A stretch of 64,000 nt of DNA from an uncultured Oceanospirillales bacterium (GCA_913055655.1 CAJXKA010000001.1:1302842-1366841), one strand, 5' to 3'. Positions 50,554 to 61,161 are shown, counted from the stretch's first letter. Notes: generated by a model not told the origin, from the letters alone. Made by a program: numbers and translations.

Positions 50554-53214
50554 TTACGGCGTGAAGTCCAGCACCACGCCCGACAGGTCGCCATCACCCG
50601 AGAACAACTCGTAAGTCGTTCCACTGGCAGACAGCGCACCGGCCGCGGACAGGTCGGTTTCACCCGGGTCAGCGGCACCGCCGCCCTCGGTCACACCGGC
50701 CAGGCCATCGGTCGCCGATACGGCGCCATACTCGATGGTGAAGCTGCCGTCGTCACGGAGCGTGACCATGAAGGTATTCGCCCCGGTACTGATGAACTCC
50801 GGCACCGAGTCGAATGTCACCGTCAGCCAGCCTTCCCCGGCATCCGCCGAGACACTGCCCGCATTGTTGGGCGACAGGTCATCCCACAATGGCGCGATAC
50901 GTGGCAGTTCATTCAGGAACTCCGAAACGGACTCGGAGAAGTCCGTATCGCCGCCGCCAAACGTCAGGCTGCCGTTCGAGTTCACGAACACCGAGTCGTA
51001 GCTCGCGCCGTTGAACGGGAAGCTGAACCCGAGCGTAACCTCGGCCGAGTCGTCATCGCCCAGGTCAATCGGAAGCGAGTTGGTTTCCGAAATCTCCAGG
51101 ACATAGCGACCACCATCAAGGCCTTCGCCCACCAGGTCGTAGTCGGGCCAGGTGGTCACCGCCAGGAAGTACGTTCCCGAGGGCAGGCCCTGCACCGGCA
51201 TCGACGAAAGACCGATGTCGTCATTGGAGGCGACGAGATTGCCGTCCGCATCGAACAACGCCAACAGCGTATCCAGCTGGCCCGCCGTAATCTCGATATC
51301 CAGGGTGTTCAGCCCTTCAGTATCGAAAACGAACCAGTCAATATCGCCACCGACCGGTGCGATCTCCGTGTAGCGGGTTAACGGGGCGCTGCTGAATGGC
51401 AATGAAATACGGCGCGCCTTGTTCGGCGAATCGTTCTTGCCGGCCCAGTTGTCGTGATAGTCCGTTGAACCGTTGAACCGCAGCGAAGTACCCGCCAGGT
51501 CGCCATCGTTGGCCGAGAAGAATTCGTACACGGCCGGCGAATTGTGCAGGTTGATCGTGCTACCCGCCAGGGTTGAAAGATCCGACTCCGGTTCGGAACC
51601 GGTCGTCACCGCACCGCCGCAGGAAATACCTGCCAACCCGTCATCGGACGTCAGGTCACCGTAAGCCAGGTCAACATGGTTGTTGGACCGATTCAGTGTC
51701 ACCGTAAAGCTGTTGGCACCGACGTTCGGATATTCCGGTACGTCTTCCCAGATGACCGTGAACCAGTTTTTACCCTGGTCGAAAGTCACGACACCGCCGG
51801 CGGTGACATTCAGGTCATCCCAGAGCCCGGAAACACGCGGCGGACCGCCCAGGAAACCACCCACGGACGGCGAAAAGCTGGTGGCCGCTGAACCGAAGGA
51901 GAGGTTGCCGTTGGCATTGACGTACACCGAGTTGTATTGCTCGCCGCAAATTTCGAAGTTAAACGGCATCGGCAACTGGACGAAACCATCGTCACCCACG
52001 GCCAGTGGATCACCGGGGCTCGGCGCGTTGAAAATGATATCGACGCCCGTTTCCACGACACCGGCGGTGGCGACAACCGGGGTGTACTCCGTGATGTCAT
52101 CCGGCGGGTTCGAGGCTGACTCGTCCGCGTTCCAGAATTCCTCCGGACCGGGCAGCGTGGTCAGGATCGGGTTGCTGAAGCGTCCCGCCTGCGCGGTTAC
52201 CGTGTCCACGAACACCGCGTATTCGGCACCCGGCGTCAGGTTGCCCAGGGTAAACGTTCCCACGAAGGGATCGGACTGCGCCGTGGCATCGGTCAGTGCC
52301 CCCGAGAACGTGGATACTGCATCCTCCCACGGATTGGCCAGGTTCCGGGCAATCACGTTCACGCCGCTCAGGCGCGTCTCGCCATCGGGCGCATATATGA
52401 CGCCGGAGATGGCACCGGTATCCGCCGCGAAGGTCGCGCCGGGGTAGAGTGTCGTGATTGAAGCGACATCGTCCGCATGCGGGGATTCCGTCCCGGCCGC
52501 GGTACCGAAATAGATCGGAAACATCGTTTCGATCAGCCCGGCCAGGTTACCCGGTGGCGGAAAGGTCGTGTTGTCGGGTGTCGGACCTGTGTCGTCGCCA
52601 CCTTCACCGAAGGCGACCAGCTGACCATTGAGTTCAACGTGGCCCAGGTTCGAGTAGTGCCCAAACTCATGGGTCATGACGTCTTCTGCGTACTGCACGT
52701 CATCGAAAGCCGCGCCGTTCAGGAAAGACTGACCCTCGGTGATCTCACAAGTTAGCGAGTTGCCGAACTCTGGTGTCGCGAAACCAAGGATGCCGGACCC
52801 CGGGCCGTAGAGCAGGTCGAAAATCTCGCCAGTCGCGTCGAACACGATGGGTGACAAGCCGTCCGGCGCGAGCGGGTCCAGGTACGGCGCATAGTTGTTG
52901 ATGTCGACGTCCACGGGCAAGAGACCGGCGTTCAGGTATGTCGCACTGGTCGGAACGGCATAGGGTCCTGCCGCTGTCCAGTTGTCGAACGCCTGCTGTA
53001 CCAGCGCCACGCCCGCAGTGTTGTCGATACCAAACGGCGTCGAAAGGTCGCCCTGGTCAGGGTTAAAGGGAATGTCGGCCCCACCGTTGGGCCACGTATA
53101 TGGCTCACCGGGGTTGCAGATGATCAGTGTGTCAGCAGCCATTGCCGGCGTGCCCAGGAGGGTCACACTGCCGGCCAGGATCGCCGCCGCGAGTAAATGT
53201 TTTTTAATATTCAT
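50554..53214 (-). CDS. Secreted metzincin-like metalloprotease with nidogen-type and PPC domains
   Basis: An 886-residue exported protein. Residues 1-28 form a signal peptide (cleavage near AMAADT). A protease domain spans about 30-255 with the zinc motif HEFGHYSNLGH at 182-192: three His and the catalytic Glu183 are present, but the usual Gly at the eighth position is Asn189. A carboxypeptidase-regulatory-like beta domain (GAISGVIYAPDGETRLSGVN) follows near 265. Two nidogen-like modules lie at about 395-560 and 715-886 (SVYVNANGNLSFGS, then SVFVNSNGSLTFGG), with a pre-peptidase C-terminal domain between. I chose the ATG at 53214 after GAGGGGGGTG. The small secreted gene lies 11 bp upstream, in the same operon. 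Substrate unknown. Confidence 0.85.
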   Translation of the reverse strand: MNIKKHLLAAAILAGSVTLLGTPAMAADTLIICNPGEPYTWPNGGADIPFNPDQGDLSTPFGIDNTAGVALVQQAFDNWTAAGPYAVPTSATYLNAGLLPVDVDINNYAPYLDPLAPDGLSPIVFDATGEIFDLLYGPGSGILGFATPEFGNSLTCEITEGQSFLNGAAFDDVQYAEDVMTHEFGHYSNLGHVELNGQLVAFGEGGDDTGPTPDNTTFPPPGNLAGLIETMFPIYFGTAAGTESPHADDVASITTLYPGATFAADTGAISGVIYAPDGETRLSGVNVIARNLANPWEDAVSTFSGALTDATAQSDPFVGTFTLGNLTPGAEYAVFVDTVTAQAGRFSNPILTTLPGPEEFWNADESASNPPDDITEYTPVVATAGVVETGVDIIFNAPSPGDPLAVGDDGFVQLPMPFNFEICGEQYNSVYVNANGNLSFGSAATSFSPSVGGFLGGPPRVSGLWDDLNVTAGGVVTFDQGKNWFTVIWEDVPEYPNVGANSFTVTLNRSNNHVDLAYGDLTSDDGLAGISCGGAVTTGSEPESDLSTLAGSTINLHNSPAVYEFFSANDGDLAGTSLRFNGSTDYHDNWAGKNDSPNKARRISLPFSSAPLTRYTEIAPVGGDIDWFVFDTEGLNTLDIEITAGQLDTLLALFDADGNLVASNDDIGLSSMPVQGLPSGTYFLAVTTWPDYDLVGEGLDGGRYVLEISETNSLPIDLGDDDSAEVTLGFSFPFNGASYDSVFVNSNGSLTFGGGDTDFSESVSEFLNELPRIAPLWDDLSPNNAGSVSADAGEGWLTVTFDSVPEFISTGANTFMVTLRDDGSFTIEYGAVSATDGLAGVTEGGGAADPGETDLSAAGALSASGTTYELFSGDGDLSGVVLDFTP

Positions 53215-53225
53215 GTCCACCCCCC

Positions 53226-53789
53226 TCAGCGCAGTGTCGCGCGGACCGACGCATCCAGCGTCTGATAGTCCACCGGCCCATCAAACAGGCCCAGGTTGCC
53301 GAAACCATTGCTGTAAACCGCGTTTCCGGCCATGTCGGCCTGCGCCTTGAACAGCCCCTGGCCCAGTCCCACCGTGGTGGAGAGGCCGATACTGCTCGGC
53401 TGCGTCGTGAACAACACGTACTGCGCGCCGATTTCCATTTCGGGGTTCATGTTCAGCCCGCCCAGGCGTTGCACACCATTTTCGGGCAATGAGGGGCGCA
53501 GTCGACCATACATGCGCAGTTCAATAACCTCGGCAGCTTTTCCGCTACCAAAATCGCCCTTGATCACATCCTCGACCGCCAGCGTGTAGACCACCACTGG
53601 CAGCTCTCCTCCGCCATGGAAGATCGTGTCCGGCTGAACGTCGAGCACGGTGCCGCGGAAGACCTTGTCGGCATTTCCGACGAGCTCGCCAAGGCCCATC
53701 TTTTTCACCATCGCGGCCTGTGCCGTGACAGCTGCAAACACCAGGGCGAGGGACGCCGCCAGCATTCGCATTCGGTTGCGGTATTTCAT
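53226..53789 (-). CDS. Secreted protein of unknown function, partner of the metalloprotease gene
   Basis: A 187-residue protein with a clear signal peptide (RMLAASLALVFAAVTAQA, cleaved near residue 25). The mature part begins MVKKMGLGELVGNADKVFRG and contains a beta-rich middle (PVVVYTLAVEDVIKGDFG) and EIGAQYVLFTTQPSS, a layout seen in small exported proteins found beside matrixin-like proteases. I do not recognise a named family. The ATG at 53789 has AAGGAG eight bases upstream. It is 11 bp ahead of the protease gene, so it might be its inhibitor or chaperone, but that is inference. Confidence 0.7.
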   Translation of the reverse strand: MKYRNRMRMLAASLALVFAAVTAQAAMVKKMGLGELVGNADKVFRGTVLDVQPDTIFHGGGELPVVVYTLAVEDVIKGDFGSGKAAEVIELRMYGRLRPSLPENGVQRLGGLNMNPEMEIGAQYVLFTTQPSSIGLSTTVGLGQGLFKAQADMAGNAVYSNGFGNLGLFDGPVDYQTLDASVRATLR

Positions 53790-54060
53790 GTAGTTGACTC
53801 CTTCTCTCTTTGAAATGAGAAACGAGGAAAGCCATCGGCCAATGTCCGATAGTGGATGTCCTGATGATGATCCCCGCCTTTTTCGGATCCTGGTCCGCAG
53901 TACTCGCGAATGTCGTCGGCACGGGACACTCTCAGGATCCATTCAGAGAATGCCGGCGACCCCTTCCCCCCTGGGCAAGGGCTCCTTTTCGCGAACCCAA
54001 TTGAAATATAGCAGCTGCATTTAATTTTGCAGGGAGGGCGTCAACACAGGCGCCGGATGT
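53790..54060. other. Intergenic region without recognised gene
   Basis: 271 bp upstream of the small secreted-protein gene and downstream of the MFS gene. It should hold the promoter of the protease operon. I see a moderately AT-rich stretch at about 53995-54030 (TTGAAATATAGCAGCTGC) but no repeat, RNA gene or convincing coding frame. Confidence 0.5.
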
Positions 54061-55287
54061 TCAGGTTCGGGCCACGGCATCCAGGCGGGGCACCAGCCAC
54101 CAAACCCATAACGCGGCCGCCAGGCTGTAGGCGCCCAGTGCAATCAACTGGCTTTCAAGCAGCACGCCGGAGTCCAGCAGCAAGCCCACCAGCCCGGGCG
54201 CCACCGCTGTCGAGACCACCACCAGCGCCGTGACCACGGACCGGATCGCACCCAGGTGGGTGATGCCGTAAAGCTCCGCCCACAGCGCGCCTGAAGTGGC
54301 TGCGGCACAGCCCATGGTCACGCCGTACAACGACATCACCAACAGCAATGCCGTCATCGAATCCGATAAACCAAGCAGTAGCGTTGCCACCCCCATGGGC
54401 ACCAGGTAGGTGAACAGCAGGCGTCTTGCCCCGAAGCGGTCCACCAGCCACCCCGCCCCCAGCGCGGCGAGCACGTTCACGACGGCCATCACCGAGAAGG
54501 TGCCGGCAAACGTCTCGAGCCGCCAACCTTTCAGTTCCACCAGGTTGACCTGGTAGAAAAACACGGCCGTGAGGATAAATGGCGGCGCAAGAATAGCCGG
54601 CATCAACAGGTAAAAAGACGAATGCCGGACGACTTCGCCGCGGGTCCACTGGCGGCGATCTTCGTCGGGGTCTTTGCCCGCCCGGGACATCGGCCCACGA
54701 GTGGGATGTCGTTCGTGTCGCAGCAGCAGGATGAACAGGGGCACGCCGATGCCGACGATGAACGCCGCGGCGTAGAACCATGTCGAGCGCCAACCCGTCG
54801 CCATCATTGCCGCCACGGCCAGGGGCGGCAGGATGGCCTGGCCCGACGGCATGCCCATGCCGGCGATGGCGACGGCGCGACCCCGCTTGCGGTTGAACCA
54901 GCGTCCCATGGCGGTCATTGCCGTCAGGGTCAGCATCCCCTGGCCGAAGAACCGCAGGCCAAACAGGGCGACCACCAGCAGCCACGGCTGGTAGGTCCAG
55001 GCCATCAACACGGCAGTCAAGGCCAGGCCAGCCAGCACACCAGCACTCAGCCAGCGGATGGGCACGGTGTCGGCGAACTTGCCGGCCACCGTCAACGCAG
55101 CAGCGCTTGCGAGCGTGGCAATCGCGTACAGGCTGCCAAACTGGCCGTCGCTGATGGCCAGCTCCGACTTGATCGCCCCCGCGAACAGGGCGATGTAGTA
55201 AGTCTGGCCGAACCCCGAGAACAACATCAGCAGGAAACCGCTGGCCAGCCAGCGGAACTCTGAGCGCCATTCGGCGAGCATGGGCAT
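54061..55287 (-). CDS. Major facilitator superfamily transporter
   Basis: A 408-residue transporter with twelve expected membrane helices in two halves. The first-half signature loop reads GKFADTVPIRWLSAG and later GRWFNRKRGRAVAIAGMGMP, and the second half has GAGWLVDRFGARRLLFTYL. A hydrophilic loop at about 190-225 (RHERHPTRGPMSRAGKDPDE) separates the halves. The pattern is like the oxalate/formate or monocarboxylate-type MFS group, but the substrate is not assignable. The ATG at 55287 has GGGGAG eight bases upstream. It is divergent from the SDR gene across 102 bp. Confidence 0.88.
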   Translation of the reverse strand: MPMLAEWRSEFRWLASGFLLMLFSGFGQTYYIALFAGAIKSELAISDGQFGSLYAIATLASAAALTVAGKFADTVPIRWLSAGVLAGLALTAVLMAWTYQPWLLVVALFGLRFFGQGMLTLTAMTAMGRWFNRKRGRAVAIAGMGMPSGQAILPPLAVAAMMATGWRSTWFYAAAFIVGIGVPLFILLLRHERHPTRGPMSRAGKDPDEDRRQWTRGEVVRHSSFYLLMPAILAPPFILTAVFFYQVNLVELKGWRLETFAGTFSVMAVVNVLAALGAGWLVDRFGARRLLFTYLVPMGVATLLLGLSDSMTALLLVMSLYGVTMGCAAATSGALWAELYGITHLGAIRSVVTALVVVSTAVAPGLVGLLLDSGVLLESQLIALGAYSLAAALWVWWLVPRLDAVART

Positions 55288-55389
55288 CGTGCGGACTCCC
55301 CGGCAAAAACCGCCATTTCAACATAACGCGCGCTTCACGGCCCATTGTTACAATCGAGCGCACTGTTTTCATATTCTCGGAGGATCACC

Positions 55390-56052
55390 ATGGCGACCGT
55401 GCTGATCAGTGGCGCGAACCGCGGAATCGGCCTGGCGCTGGCGGCGCTCTACCGGCACCGGGGCGACCGGGTCATCGCGCTGTGTCGCGATTCGATCGGC
55501 GGCCTGGATGCGTTGGATGTTGAAGTCCACCGCGACTGCGACGTCACCGACATCGATGCATTGCAGCGCCTGGCGGCCCGGCTGGACGGCCAGCCCATCG
55601 ACCTGTTGATCGCCAATGCCGGCATCATGATTTACGAGGGGCTGGATGACCTCGACCGGGAACACTGCCTGCGCCAGTACGAGGTCAACGCCCTGGGGCC
55701 GGTATGGCTGACGCGCGCATTCCTGCCCAAGCTGCGCGAGGGCAGCAAGGTCGGCATTGTCTCCAGCCGGGTCGGATCGCTGGCGGACAACCAGTCCGGC
55801 GGCAATTACGGCTATCGCATGTCCAAGGCCGCGGTGAACATGGCCGGCGTCAACCTGGCGCATGACCTGAAGCCTCACGGCGTCGCGGTCGCGCTGTTGC
55901 ACCCGGGCTATGTCAAAACCGACATGGTCAACATGGGCGGTGAAGTGGAGCCCGAGGTCGCCGCCGCCGGCCTCGCGGACCGCCTGGATGCACTTGACCT
56001 GTCCTCGACCGGCACCTTCTGGCATGCCCAGGGCCAGGTGCTGCCCTGGTGA
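55390..56052 (+). CDS. Short-chain dehydrogenase/reductase, short form
   Basis: A 220-residue SDR with cofactor motif ISGANRGIGLALAALY at the N-terminus, IANAGIMIYEGL near residue 75, VSSRVGSLADN with the catalytic Ser, and NYGYRMSKAAVNM with the Tyr-Lys pair near 145-155. It resembles the C-factor/sniffer-type subgroup of SDRs that act on carbonyl compounds. The ATG at 55390 follows a GGAGGATCACC leader; the frame is open upstream without family likeness. It lies 16 bp before the DUF6116 gene. Substrate unknown. Confidence 0.88.
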   Translation: MATVLISGANRGIGLALAALYRHRGDRVIALCRDSIGGLDALDVEVHRDCDVTDIDALQRLAARLDGQPIDLLIANAGIMIYEGLDDLDREHCLRQYEVNALGPVWLTRAFLPKLREGSKVGIVSSRVGSLADNQSGGNYGYRMSKAAVNMAGVNLAHDLKPHGVAVALLHPGYVKTDMVNMGGEVEPEVAAAGLADRLDALDLSSTGTFWHAQGQVLPW

Positions 56053-56068
56053 CACCGGATTCACCCCC

Positions 56069-56278
56069 ATGTTCATGAACCGGCTGTCGCGTTGGCTGGA
56101 CTCGCTGCGGTTTCCCACGTTGGTGATCATCACCGCGGCGTTGTTCGCGATCGACCTCGTGATTCCCGATGCCGTGCCGTTTATCGACGAAATCATGCTG
56201 GCGCTGGCGACGATTTTCTTTTCCCGGTTCAAGCAACGTGGTTCCCGGGACAAGCCCGGTTCAAACGACAAGGAATAA
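56069..56278 (+). CDS. DUF6116 family small membrane protein
   Basis: A 69-residue protein with one to two hydrophobic segments (LRFPTLVIITAALFAIDLVI and IDEIMLALATIFFSRFK) and a charged tail. RFPTLVIITAALFAIDLVIPDAVPF-like spacing is typical of DUF6116, known from xanthomonad-type gammaproteobacteria, with no known function. Two ATG codons lie at 56069 and 56075; I chose the first. It follows the SDR gene by 16 bp and lies just before the Fur-like box of the efflux operon. Confidence 0.78.
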   Translation: MFMNRLSRWLDSLRFPTLVIITAALFAIDLVIPDAVPFIDEIMLALATIFFSRFKQRGSRDKPGSNDKE

Positions 56279-56280
56279 GA

Positions 56281-56295
56281 TGAGAATGATTCTCG
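56281..56295. promoter_or_regulatory. Fur-like box upstream of the RND efflux operon
   Basis: TGAGAATGATTCTCG is a 7-1-7 inverted repeat with a perfect core GAGAAT-G-ATTCTC, close to the Fur consensus TGATAATNATTATCA. It lies 49-63 bp before the adaptor start, where repressor binding would block a promoter. This suggests iron control of the pump, by inference from the match only. Confidence 0.6.
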
Positions 56296-56343
56296 AATAC
56301 GGTATTGTTGAGCGTTTGCGAACCCAGAATGGAGTCCCCATCG

Positions 56344-57600
56344 GTGAATTCCGAAACTGACCTGAACCCGCACCGCCCGACCTTGTCCCGGACCCTGGTG
56401 CTGTGCGTCGCGATCGTGGCCATCGGCGCGGCGATGCTGGTGCTGATTTTCAACACCGAGCCGGGCGCCAATCGCGAAACGGCCGTGCGCCAGTCCGCGG
56501 TACTCGTGGATGTCACCCGGCCCGAAACCGGCGATTTCCATCCCGTCATCCAGGCGCTCGGTTCCGTCCGCCCGGCGCGTGAAATCGAGCTGCGCTCGCG
56601 GGTCTCCGGCCAGGTCGAGTCGATTTCCGACCGGCTTTCACCGGGCGGCTTCGTCAAGGCCGGCGAAGTGTTACTGCGTATTGAGGACGCGGACTATCGC
56701 AATGCACTGTTGCAGCGCCAGAGCGAACTGCACCAGGCCATCGCCGAGCTGGAACTGGAAAAGGGCCGGCAGATCCAGGCCGAACGCGAATACCGCGACC
56801 TGAAGGCCGATCGCGGCGAAGCACTCGACCCGGCCAACCTGTCATTGATCCTGCGCCAACCACAATTGCGCAGCGCCGAGGCGCTGGTGGAATCGGCCCG
56901 GGCGGCGGAAGCACAGGCGCAGCTGGACCTCGAGCGCACCGTGGTGCGGGCGCCGTTCGACGCCCAGGTGCTCGACCGGACGGTCAACCTCGGCTCACAG
57001 GTCTCTGCCGGCGAGGCCCTGGCCCAGCTGGTCGGCCTGGACCGGTACTGGGTGGAGGTGACGGTTCCGCTGGACAAGCTCCGCTGGCTCCGGTTCGCAC
57101 ATGGTGAGCCCGACCAGGGTTCTACCGTGACCATCGCACACCGTTCGGCGTGGCCGGCCGGCCAGGTCCGCGAGGGCCATCTTGACCAGCTGGTTGGCGA
57201 ACTCGAGGGCGGCACCCGGCTGGCGCGCGTGCTGGCCGTCGTCGACGACCCGCTGGCCCGCCAGCCGGAAAACGAGGGCATGCCGGGCATGATCATCGGC
57301 GCCTTCGTCGAGGCCAGCATCGCCGGGCGGGAAATTTCCGGCGCACTGAAGCTGCCGCGTGAATATATCCGCCAGGGCGACACGGTCTGGCTGATGCGCG
57401 ACGGGGCGCTGGCCATCCAGCCGGTCACCATCGAGTTTGAAGATGCGAATTACGCCTATGTCAGCGACGGCCTGGCTGCGAACGACCAGGTGGTCACGAC
57501 CAACCTGGCAACGGTCAAGGAAGGCCTTCGTCTTCGTCCGCGTGACACCGGTACACCCGAGGTGGCCGGCGCCTCAGGCCAGGCAGCGGCACAGCCATGA
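56344..57600 (+). CDS. RND efflux periplasmic adaptor (membrane fusion protein)
   Basis: A 418-residue adaptor of the HlyD/AcrA family. One N-terminal membrane segment ([19 protein letters not shown]) anchors it. The lipoyl half-motifs are [20 protein letters not shown] and [15 protein letters not shown], with a helical hairpin between them ([20 protein letters not shown]). The beta-barrel and membrane-proximal domains follow. It links the RND pump to an outer-membrane channel that is not in the window. The GTG at 56344 has GGAG nine bases upstream; ATG at 56329 and TTG at 56305 are alternatives. It overlaps the pump gene by ATGA and sits behind the Fur-like box. Confidence 0.9.
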   Translation: MNSETDLNPHRPTLSRTLVLCVAIVAIGAAMLVLIFNTEPGANRETAVRQSAVLVDVTRPETGDFHPVIQALGSVRPAREIELRSRVSGQVESISDRLSPGGFVKAGEVLLRIEDADYRNALLQRQSELHQAIAELELEKGRQIQAEREYRDLKADRGEALDPANLSLILRQPQLRSAEALVESARAAEAQAQLDLERTVVRAPFDAQVLDRTVNLGSQVSAGEALAQLVGLDRYWVEVTVPLDKLRWLRFAHGEPDQGSTVTIAHRSAWPAGQVREGHLDQLVGELEGGTRLARVLAVVDDPLARQPENEGMPGMIIGAFVEASIAGREISGALKLPREYIRQGDTVWLMRDGALAIQPVTIEFEDANYAYVSDGLAANDQVVTTNLATVKEGLRLRPRDTGTPEVAGASGQAAAQP

Positions 57601-60600
57601 ACACACCGCGCAGCGCAGACGGCACCCGCCTGGGCCCCATCGCCTGGATGGCGCAGAACTCGATCGCCGCCAACCTGCTGATGATCATCCTGCTGGGCGG
57701 CGGCATTTACACCGCGCTGACCATGCAGAAAGAAGTGGACCCGGATTTCGCCCTCGACATCGTCGAGGTCGTGGTCAGCTACCCCGGCGCGGCGCCCGAG
57801 GAAGTCGAACAGGGCATCATCCTGCCCATCGAGGAAGCCATCCGTGGCGTCCAGGGCATCAGCGAAATCTCGTCCAATGCCTGGGAAGGGCGCGGTTCCG
57901 TGCGCATGGAACTGGTCGCCGGTGTCGACCGCATCAAGATCTTCCAGGACATCGACCAGGCGGTGACGCAGATCCGGACCTTCCCGGATGACGCGGAGGA
58001 GCCGGAGGTGCGCCTGCAGGACCGCGTCCGCGACGTCATGGAGATCGCACTGTTCGGCGATGCCGACGTCTGGACCATGCGCAAGCTGGCGGAGCGCGTT
58101 CGCGACCGGATGCTGAGCCAGCCGGGCATCAGCCAGGTCGAAATCGGTGGTGCGCTGGACTACATCACGCACGTCGAGATTTCCTCGGACACCCTGCGAG
58201 AATACGGGCTGACGCTGGGCGAGGTGGCCAGCATCATCGAGCAGTCCAGCCGCGATGTGCCGGCCGGCTCCATCGATACCAGCGGTGGCCAGATCCTGCT
58301 GCGAGTGGAAGAGCGAAAGCAGTGGGCCGACCAGCTGGCGCAGATCATCATCCGCAGCGCCGAGAGCGGCGCACCCCTGACCCTTGGCGACATCGCGGAA
58401 ATCCGTGACGGTTTCGAGGAAGTCGGTTTCCAGAGCCAGTTCAACCGCCGCCCGTCCATCGACCTGGAAGTATTCCGCATCGGCGACCAGTCGCCGCTGG
58501 AAGTCGCCGCCGCTGTCGAAGAAGTACTCGCCGAACTGGACCAGACGCTGCCCGAGGGCATCGAGTGGCGCATCGACGGCAACGCGGCCAAGGACTTCGA
58601 CGACCGCATGTCGCTGCTGCTGGAGAACGGCGCGCTCGCCATTGTCATTATCGTCATCATTCTCAGCCTGTTCCTGGAGTTCCGCCTGGCCTTCTGGATC
58701 ATGATGGGCATGACCATCTCGTTCATCGGCGCGATCACCGTGCTGCCGTGGGTGGGGGTCAGCATCAACATGGTGTCGATGTTCGGCTTCCTGGTCGCGC
58801 TGGGTATCGTGGTGGACGATGCCATCGTGGTCGGCGAGAACGTCTACGAATACCGCGAACGCGGCATGGGCAAGATGGAAGCGGCCATCAAGGGCGCCCG
58901 GGAGATGGCCTGGCCGGTGACGTTCAGCATCCTGACCAACGTCGTCGCCTTCCTGCCGGTGATGTTCCTGCCCGGTGTGACCGGCAATTACTGGTGGCCG
59001 CTGCCGGCGGTGGTGATCACCGTGCTGCTGTTCAGCCTGGCCGAGGCCCTGTTCATCCTGCCCGCCCACCTGGCCCACGTGCATGAACGCAGCCACACCA
59101 CGGTCAGTGAATCCATGCACGGCTGGCAACGGCGATTCGCCCGCGCGGTCAGCGACTGGATCGACACGCGCTATCGGCCGTTCCTGGGGCTCTGCCTGCG
59201 CCATCGCTACATTTCCTTAACGCTGTCCGTCACACTGCTGGCCGTGACCGGCGGCTACGCCATCAGCGACCACATGGGCATGGTATTGATGCCGGAACTG
59301 GCCGCCGACGAGATCGAGGCCGGCATCCGCCTGCCCACCGGCACCACGCGCGACCAGGCCGCGGCCATTGCCGTGGAGGTCACCGACGCGACCATCCGCA
59401 TGTTCGACGAACACGACCTGTACCGTGCCGCGGAAGGCGTGAAGACCAACGTGCGTGGCGGCTCTTCGTTTGTTGACGTGGAAATCGTCATGAAGCCGCC
59501 GGACGAGCGTGAGATGACGGCCCGCGATGTGATCCAGCTCTGGCGCGACGAGATCGGCGATATCGACGGCGTGGACCAGATCACCTTCGAGGCCGAGCGC
59601 GGCCCCGGCGGCTGGCGCGACGATATCGAGATCGACCTCAGCCATTCCGATGTCGATGTACTGACCCAGGCCAGCGAAGCGCTGGTGGAGCGCCTGGAAG
59701 CGTTCGACGCGGCCGCCGGCGTGAACACCAACTACCAGCCCGGAAAATCGCAGCTCAGCTTTACCCTGTTGCCGGAAGGCCGTGCGCTCGGACTCACCCC
59801 GAACGAGGTCGGGCGACAGGTCCGCGACGCTTTCTTCGGCGCCGTGGCCATGCGTCACCTGCGTGGCACCAACGAGGTGGAGATCCGCGTGAAGCTGCCC
59901 GAGGTCGAGCGTGAAGACCGCCGCTACCTGGAGGACTTCGTGGTGCGGGCGCCGAATGGCGTCGAGGTGCCGCTGATGGACGTGGTCACCGTCAACCAGG
60001 GCACGGCGTTCCGCTCCATCGACCGCCGTGACGGCCGCCGCGTCATCACGGTCGGCACCGATGTTGAACCCAAGAGTGCCGCGGGTCGCGTCCTGGAAGT
60101 CGTGCGCACCGAGGTGCTGCCCCAACTGCGCGCAGACTATCCCGGCCTGACCTGGACCTTCGAAGGCAACCAGGCCGAGATTCGCGAGTCCACGGCGTCG
60201 CTATACGGCAGCTTCGCGCTGGCGCTGTTCGCCATCTATGCCCTGCTCGCCATCGCGTTCGGCAGCTACGTGCAGCCGCTGATTGTCATGATGGCGATCC
60301 CGTTCGGCGTGGTCGGCGCGGTGATGGGCCACATCATCCTGGGCTACGACCTGTCGCTGGTCAGCATGATGGGCGTGGTCGCGGTCGCCGGCGTGGTGGT
60401 CAATGGCGCGCTGATCATGGTGCATTACGCGAATGGCAAACGTGACGAACTGGGGGCGGAGGAAGCCGTCCTCGAGGCAGGCACACGTCGCTTCAGGCCC
60501 ATCGTGCTGACGACGCTGACCACGTTCGGCGGTGTGACACCGATTATCCTGGAGACGTCGCTGCAGGCCTACCACCTGGTGCCGATGGCGATCTCCCTGG

Positions 60601-60746
60601 GCTTCGGCATCGTGTTCTCAACGTCGATCATGCTGCTGCTGGTGCCCTGCCTGTACATGATGCTGGAAGACATCAACAACCTGCTGGGCCGCCGGCACCG
60701 TTTCGAGGCGGCCGATGGCCCCCATGCGGGCTCGAATGCGAGTTAA
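57597..60746 (+). CDS. RND efflux pump (HAE1/AcrB-like family)
   Basis: A 1,049-residue inner-membrane proton-driven pump. It has the N-terminal helix ([20 protein letters not shown]), two large periplasmic loops, and twelve membrane helices. The fourth helix contains the proton-relay acids in [20 protein letters not shown], and the end of the protein has the paired HFGxVxVxG-type helices ([20 protein letters not shown]). The N-terminal half resembles the CusA/MdtB-like or NolG-type pumps, so drug, metal or organic-compound export is possible. Full family length with no frameshift. It is the second gene of the pump operon under the Fur-like box. Confidence 0.93.
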   Translation: MNTPRSADGTRLGPIAWMAQNSIAANLLMIILLGGGIYTALTMQKEVDPDFALDIVEVVVSYPGAAPEEVEQGIILPIEEAIRGVQGISEISSNAWEGRGSVRMELVAGVDRIKIFQDIDQAVTQIRTFPDDAEEPEVRLQDRVRDVMEIALFGDADVWTMRKLAERVRDRMLSQPGISQVEIGGALDYITHVEISSDTLREYGLTLGEVASIIEQSSRDVPAGSIDTSGGQILLRVEERKQWADQLAQIIIRSAESGAPLTLGDIAEIRDGFEEVGFQSQFNRRPSIDLEVFRIGDQSPLEVAAAVEEVLAELDQTLPEGIEWRIDGNAAKDFDDRMSLLLENGALAIVIIVIILSLFLEFRLAFWIMMGMTISFIGAITVLPWVGVSINMVSMFGFLVALGIVVDDAIVVGENVYEYRERGMGKMEAAIKGAREMAWPVTFSILTNVVAFLPVMFLPGVTGNYWWPLPAVVITVLLFSLAEALFILPAHLAHVHERSHTTVSESMHGWQRRFARAVSDWIDTRYRPFLGLCLRHRYISLTLSVTLLAVTGGYAISDHMGMVLMPELAADEIEAGIRLPTGTTRDQAAAIAVEVTDATIRMFDEHDLYRAAEGVKTNVRGGSSFVDVEIVMKPPDEREMTARDVIQLWRDEIGDIDGVDQITFEAERGPGGWRDDIEIDLSHSDVDVLTQASEALVERLEAFDAAAGVNTNYQPGKSQLSFTLLPEGRALGLTPNEVGRQVRDAFFGAVAMRHLRGTNEVEIRVKLPEVEREDRRYLEDFVVRAPNGVEVPLMDVVTVNQGTAFRSIDRRDGRRVITVGTDVEPKSAAGRVLEVVRTEVLPQLRADYPGLTWTFEGNQAEIRESTASLYGSFALALFAIYALLAIAFGSYVQPLIVMMAIPFGVVGAVMGHIILGYDLSLVSMMGVVAVAGVVVNGALIMVHYANGKRDELGAEEAVLEAGTRRFRPIVLTTLTTFGGVTPIILETSLQAYHLVPMAISLGFGIVFSTSIMLLLVPCLYMMLEDINNLLGRRHRFEAADGPHAGSNAS

Positions 60747-60783
60747 CCACTGAATATCGGGTTAAACCCGCAGGAGCGTACCA

Positions 60784-61161
60784 ATGTGGACGATGGTTTT
60801 CACACTCGGCTTTTTCGTGCTGTTCGCGGTGGCGTTCGTCTGGGTGGTCTGGCGACGCGCCCTGCAGGCACGGGACCTGGCCCAGCGCGGTGTGCCGGTG
60901 ACCGGCGAAGTGGTCAGCAAATACACCGACCGGATGAGCAAGATCAGGACCCGGCACCTGCGTTACAAGTTCACGGCCGCAGACGGGCATGAATACTCTC
61001 ACCGGATCATGGCTGACGTCGATGATTACCATTCCCTGGACGAGGGTGACCCGGTCGAGCTGGTCTACCTGCCGGACAAGCCCACCGTCAGCGCTATGAA
61101 GGGCATGGTGGACATTGTGCGTAAAGGCCTGGAAGACCAGGAAGGCAGAAAGGATCCTTAA
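60784..61161 (+). CDS. DUF3592 family membrane protein
   Basis: A 125-residue protein with one N-terminal hydrophobic segment (MVFTLGFFVLFAVAFVWVV). A beta-rich DUF3592-type domain follows (GVPVTGEVVSKYTDRMSKIR, GDPVELVYLPDKPTVSAM). Proteins of this family are small inner-membrane proteins with no settled role. It starts 37 bp after the pump gene with an AGGAGCG site, and its stop overlaps the end of the convergent methyltransferase gene by four bases. Confidence 0.8.
   Translation: MWTMVFTLGFFVLFAVAFVWVVWRRALQARDLAQRGVPVTGEVVSKYTDRMSKIRTRHLRYKFTAADGHEYSHRIMADVDDYHSLDEGDPVELVYLPDKPTVSAMKGMVDIVRKGLEDQEGRKDP

Noticed and set aside
57456-59204. 582-codon minus-strand open frame
   Set aside because: It is antisense to the RND pump gene; His/Asp-rich text without a domain.
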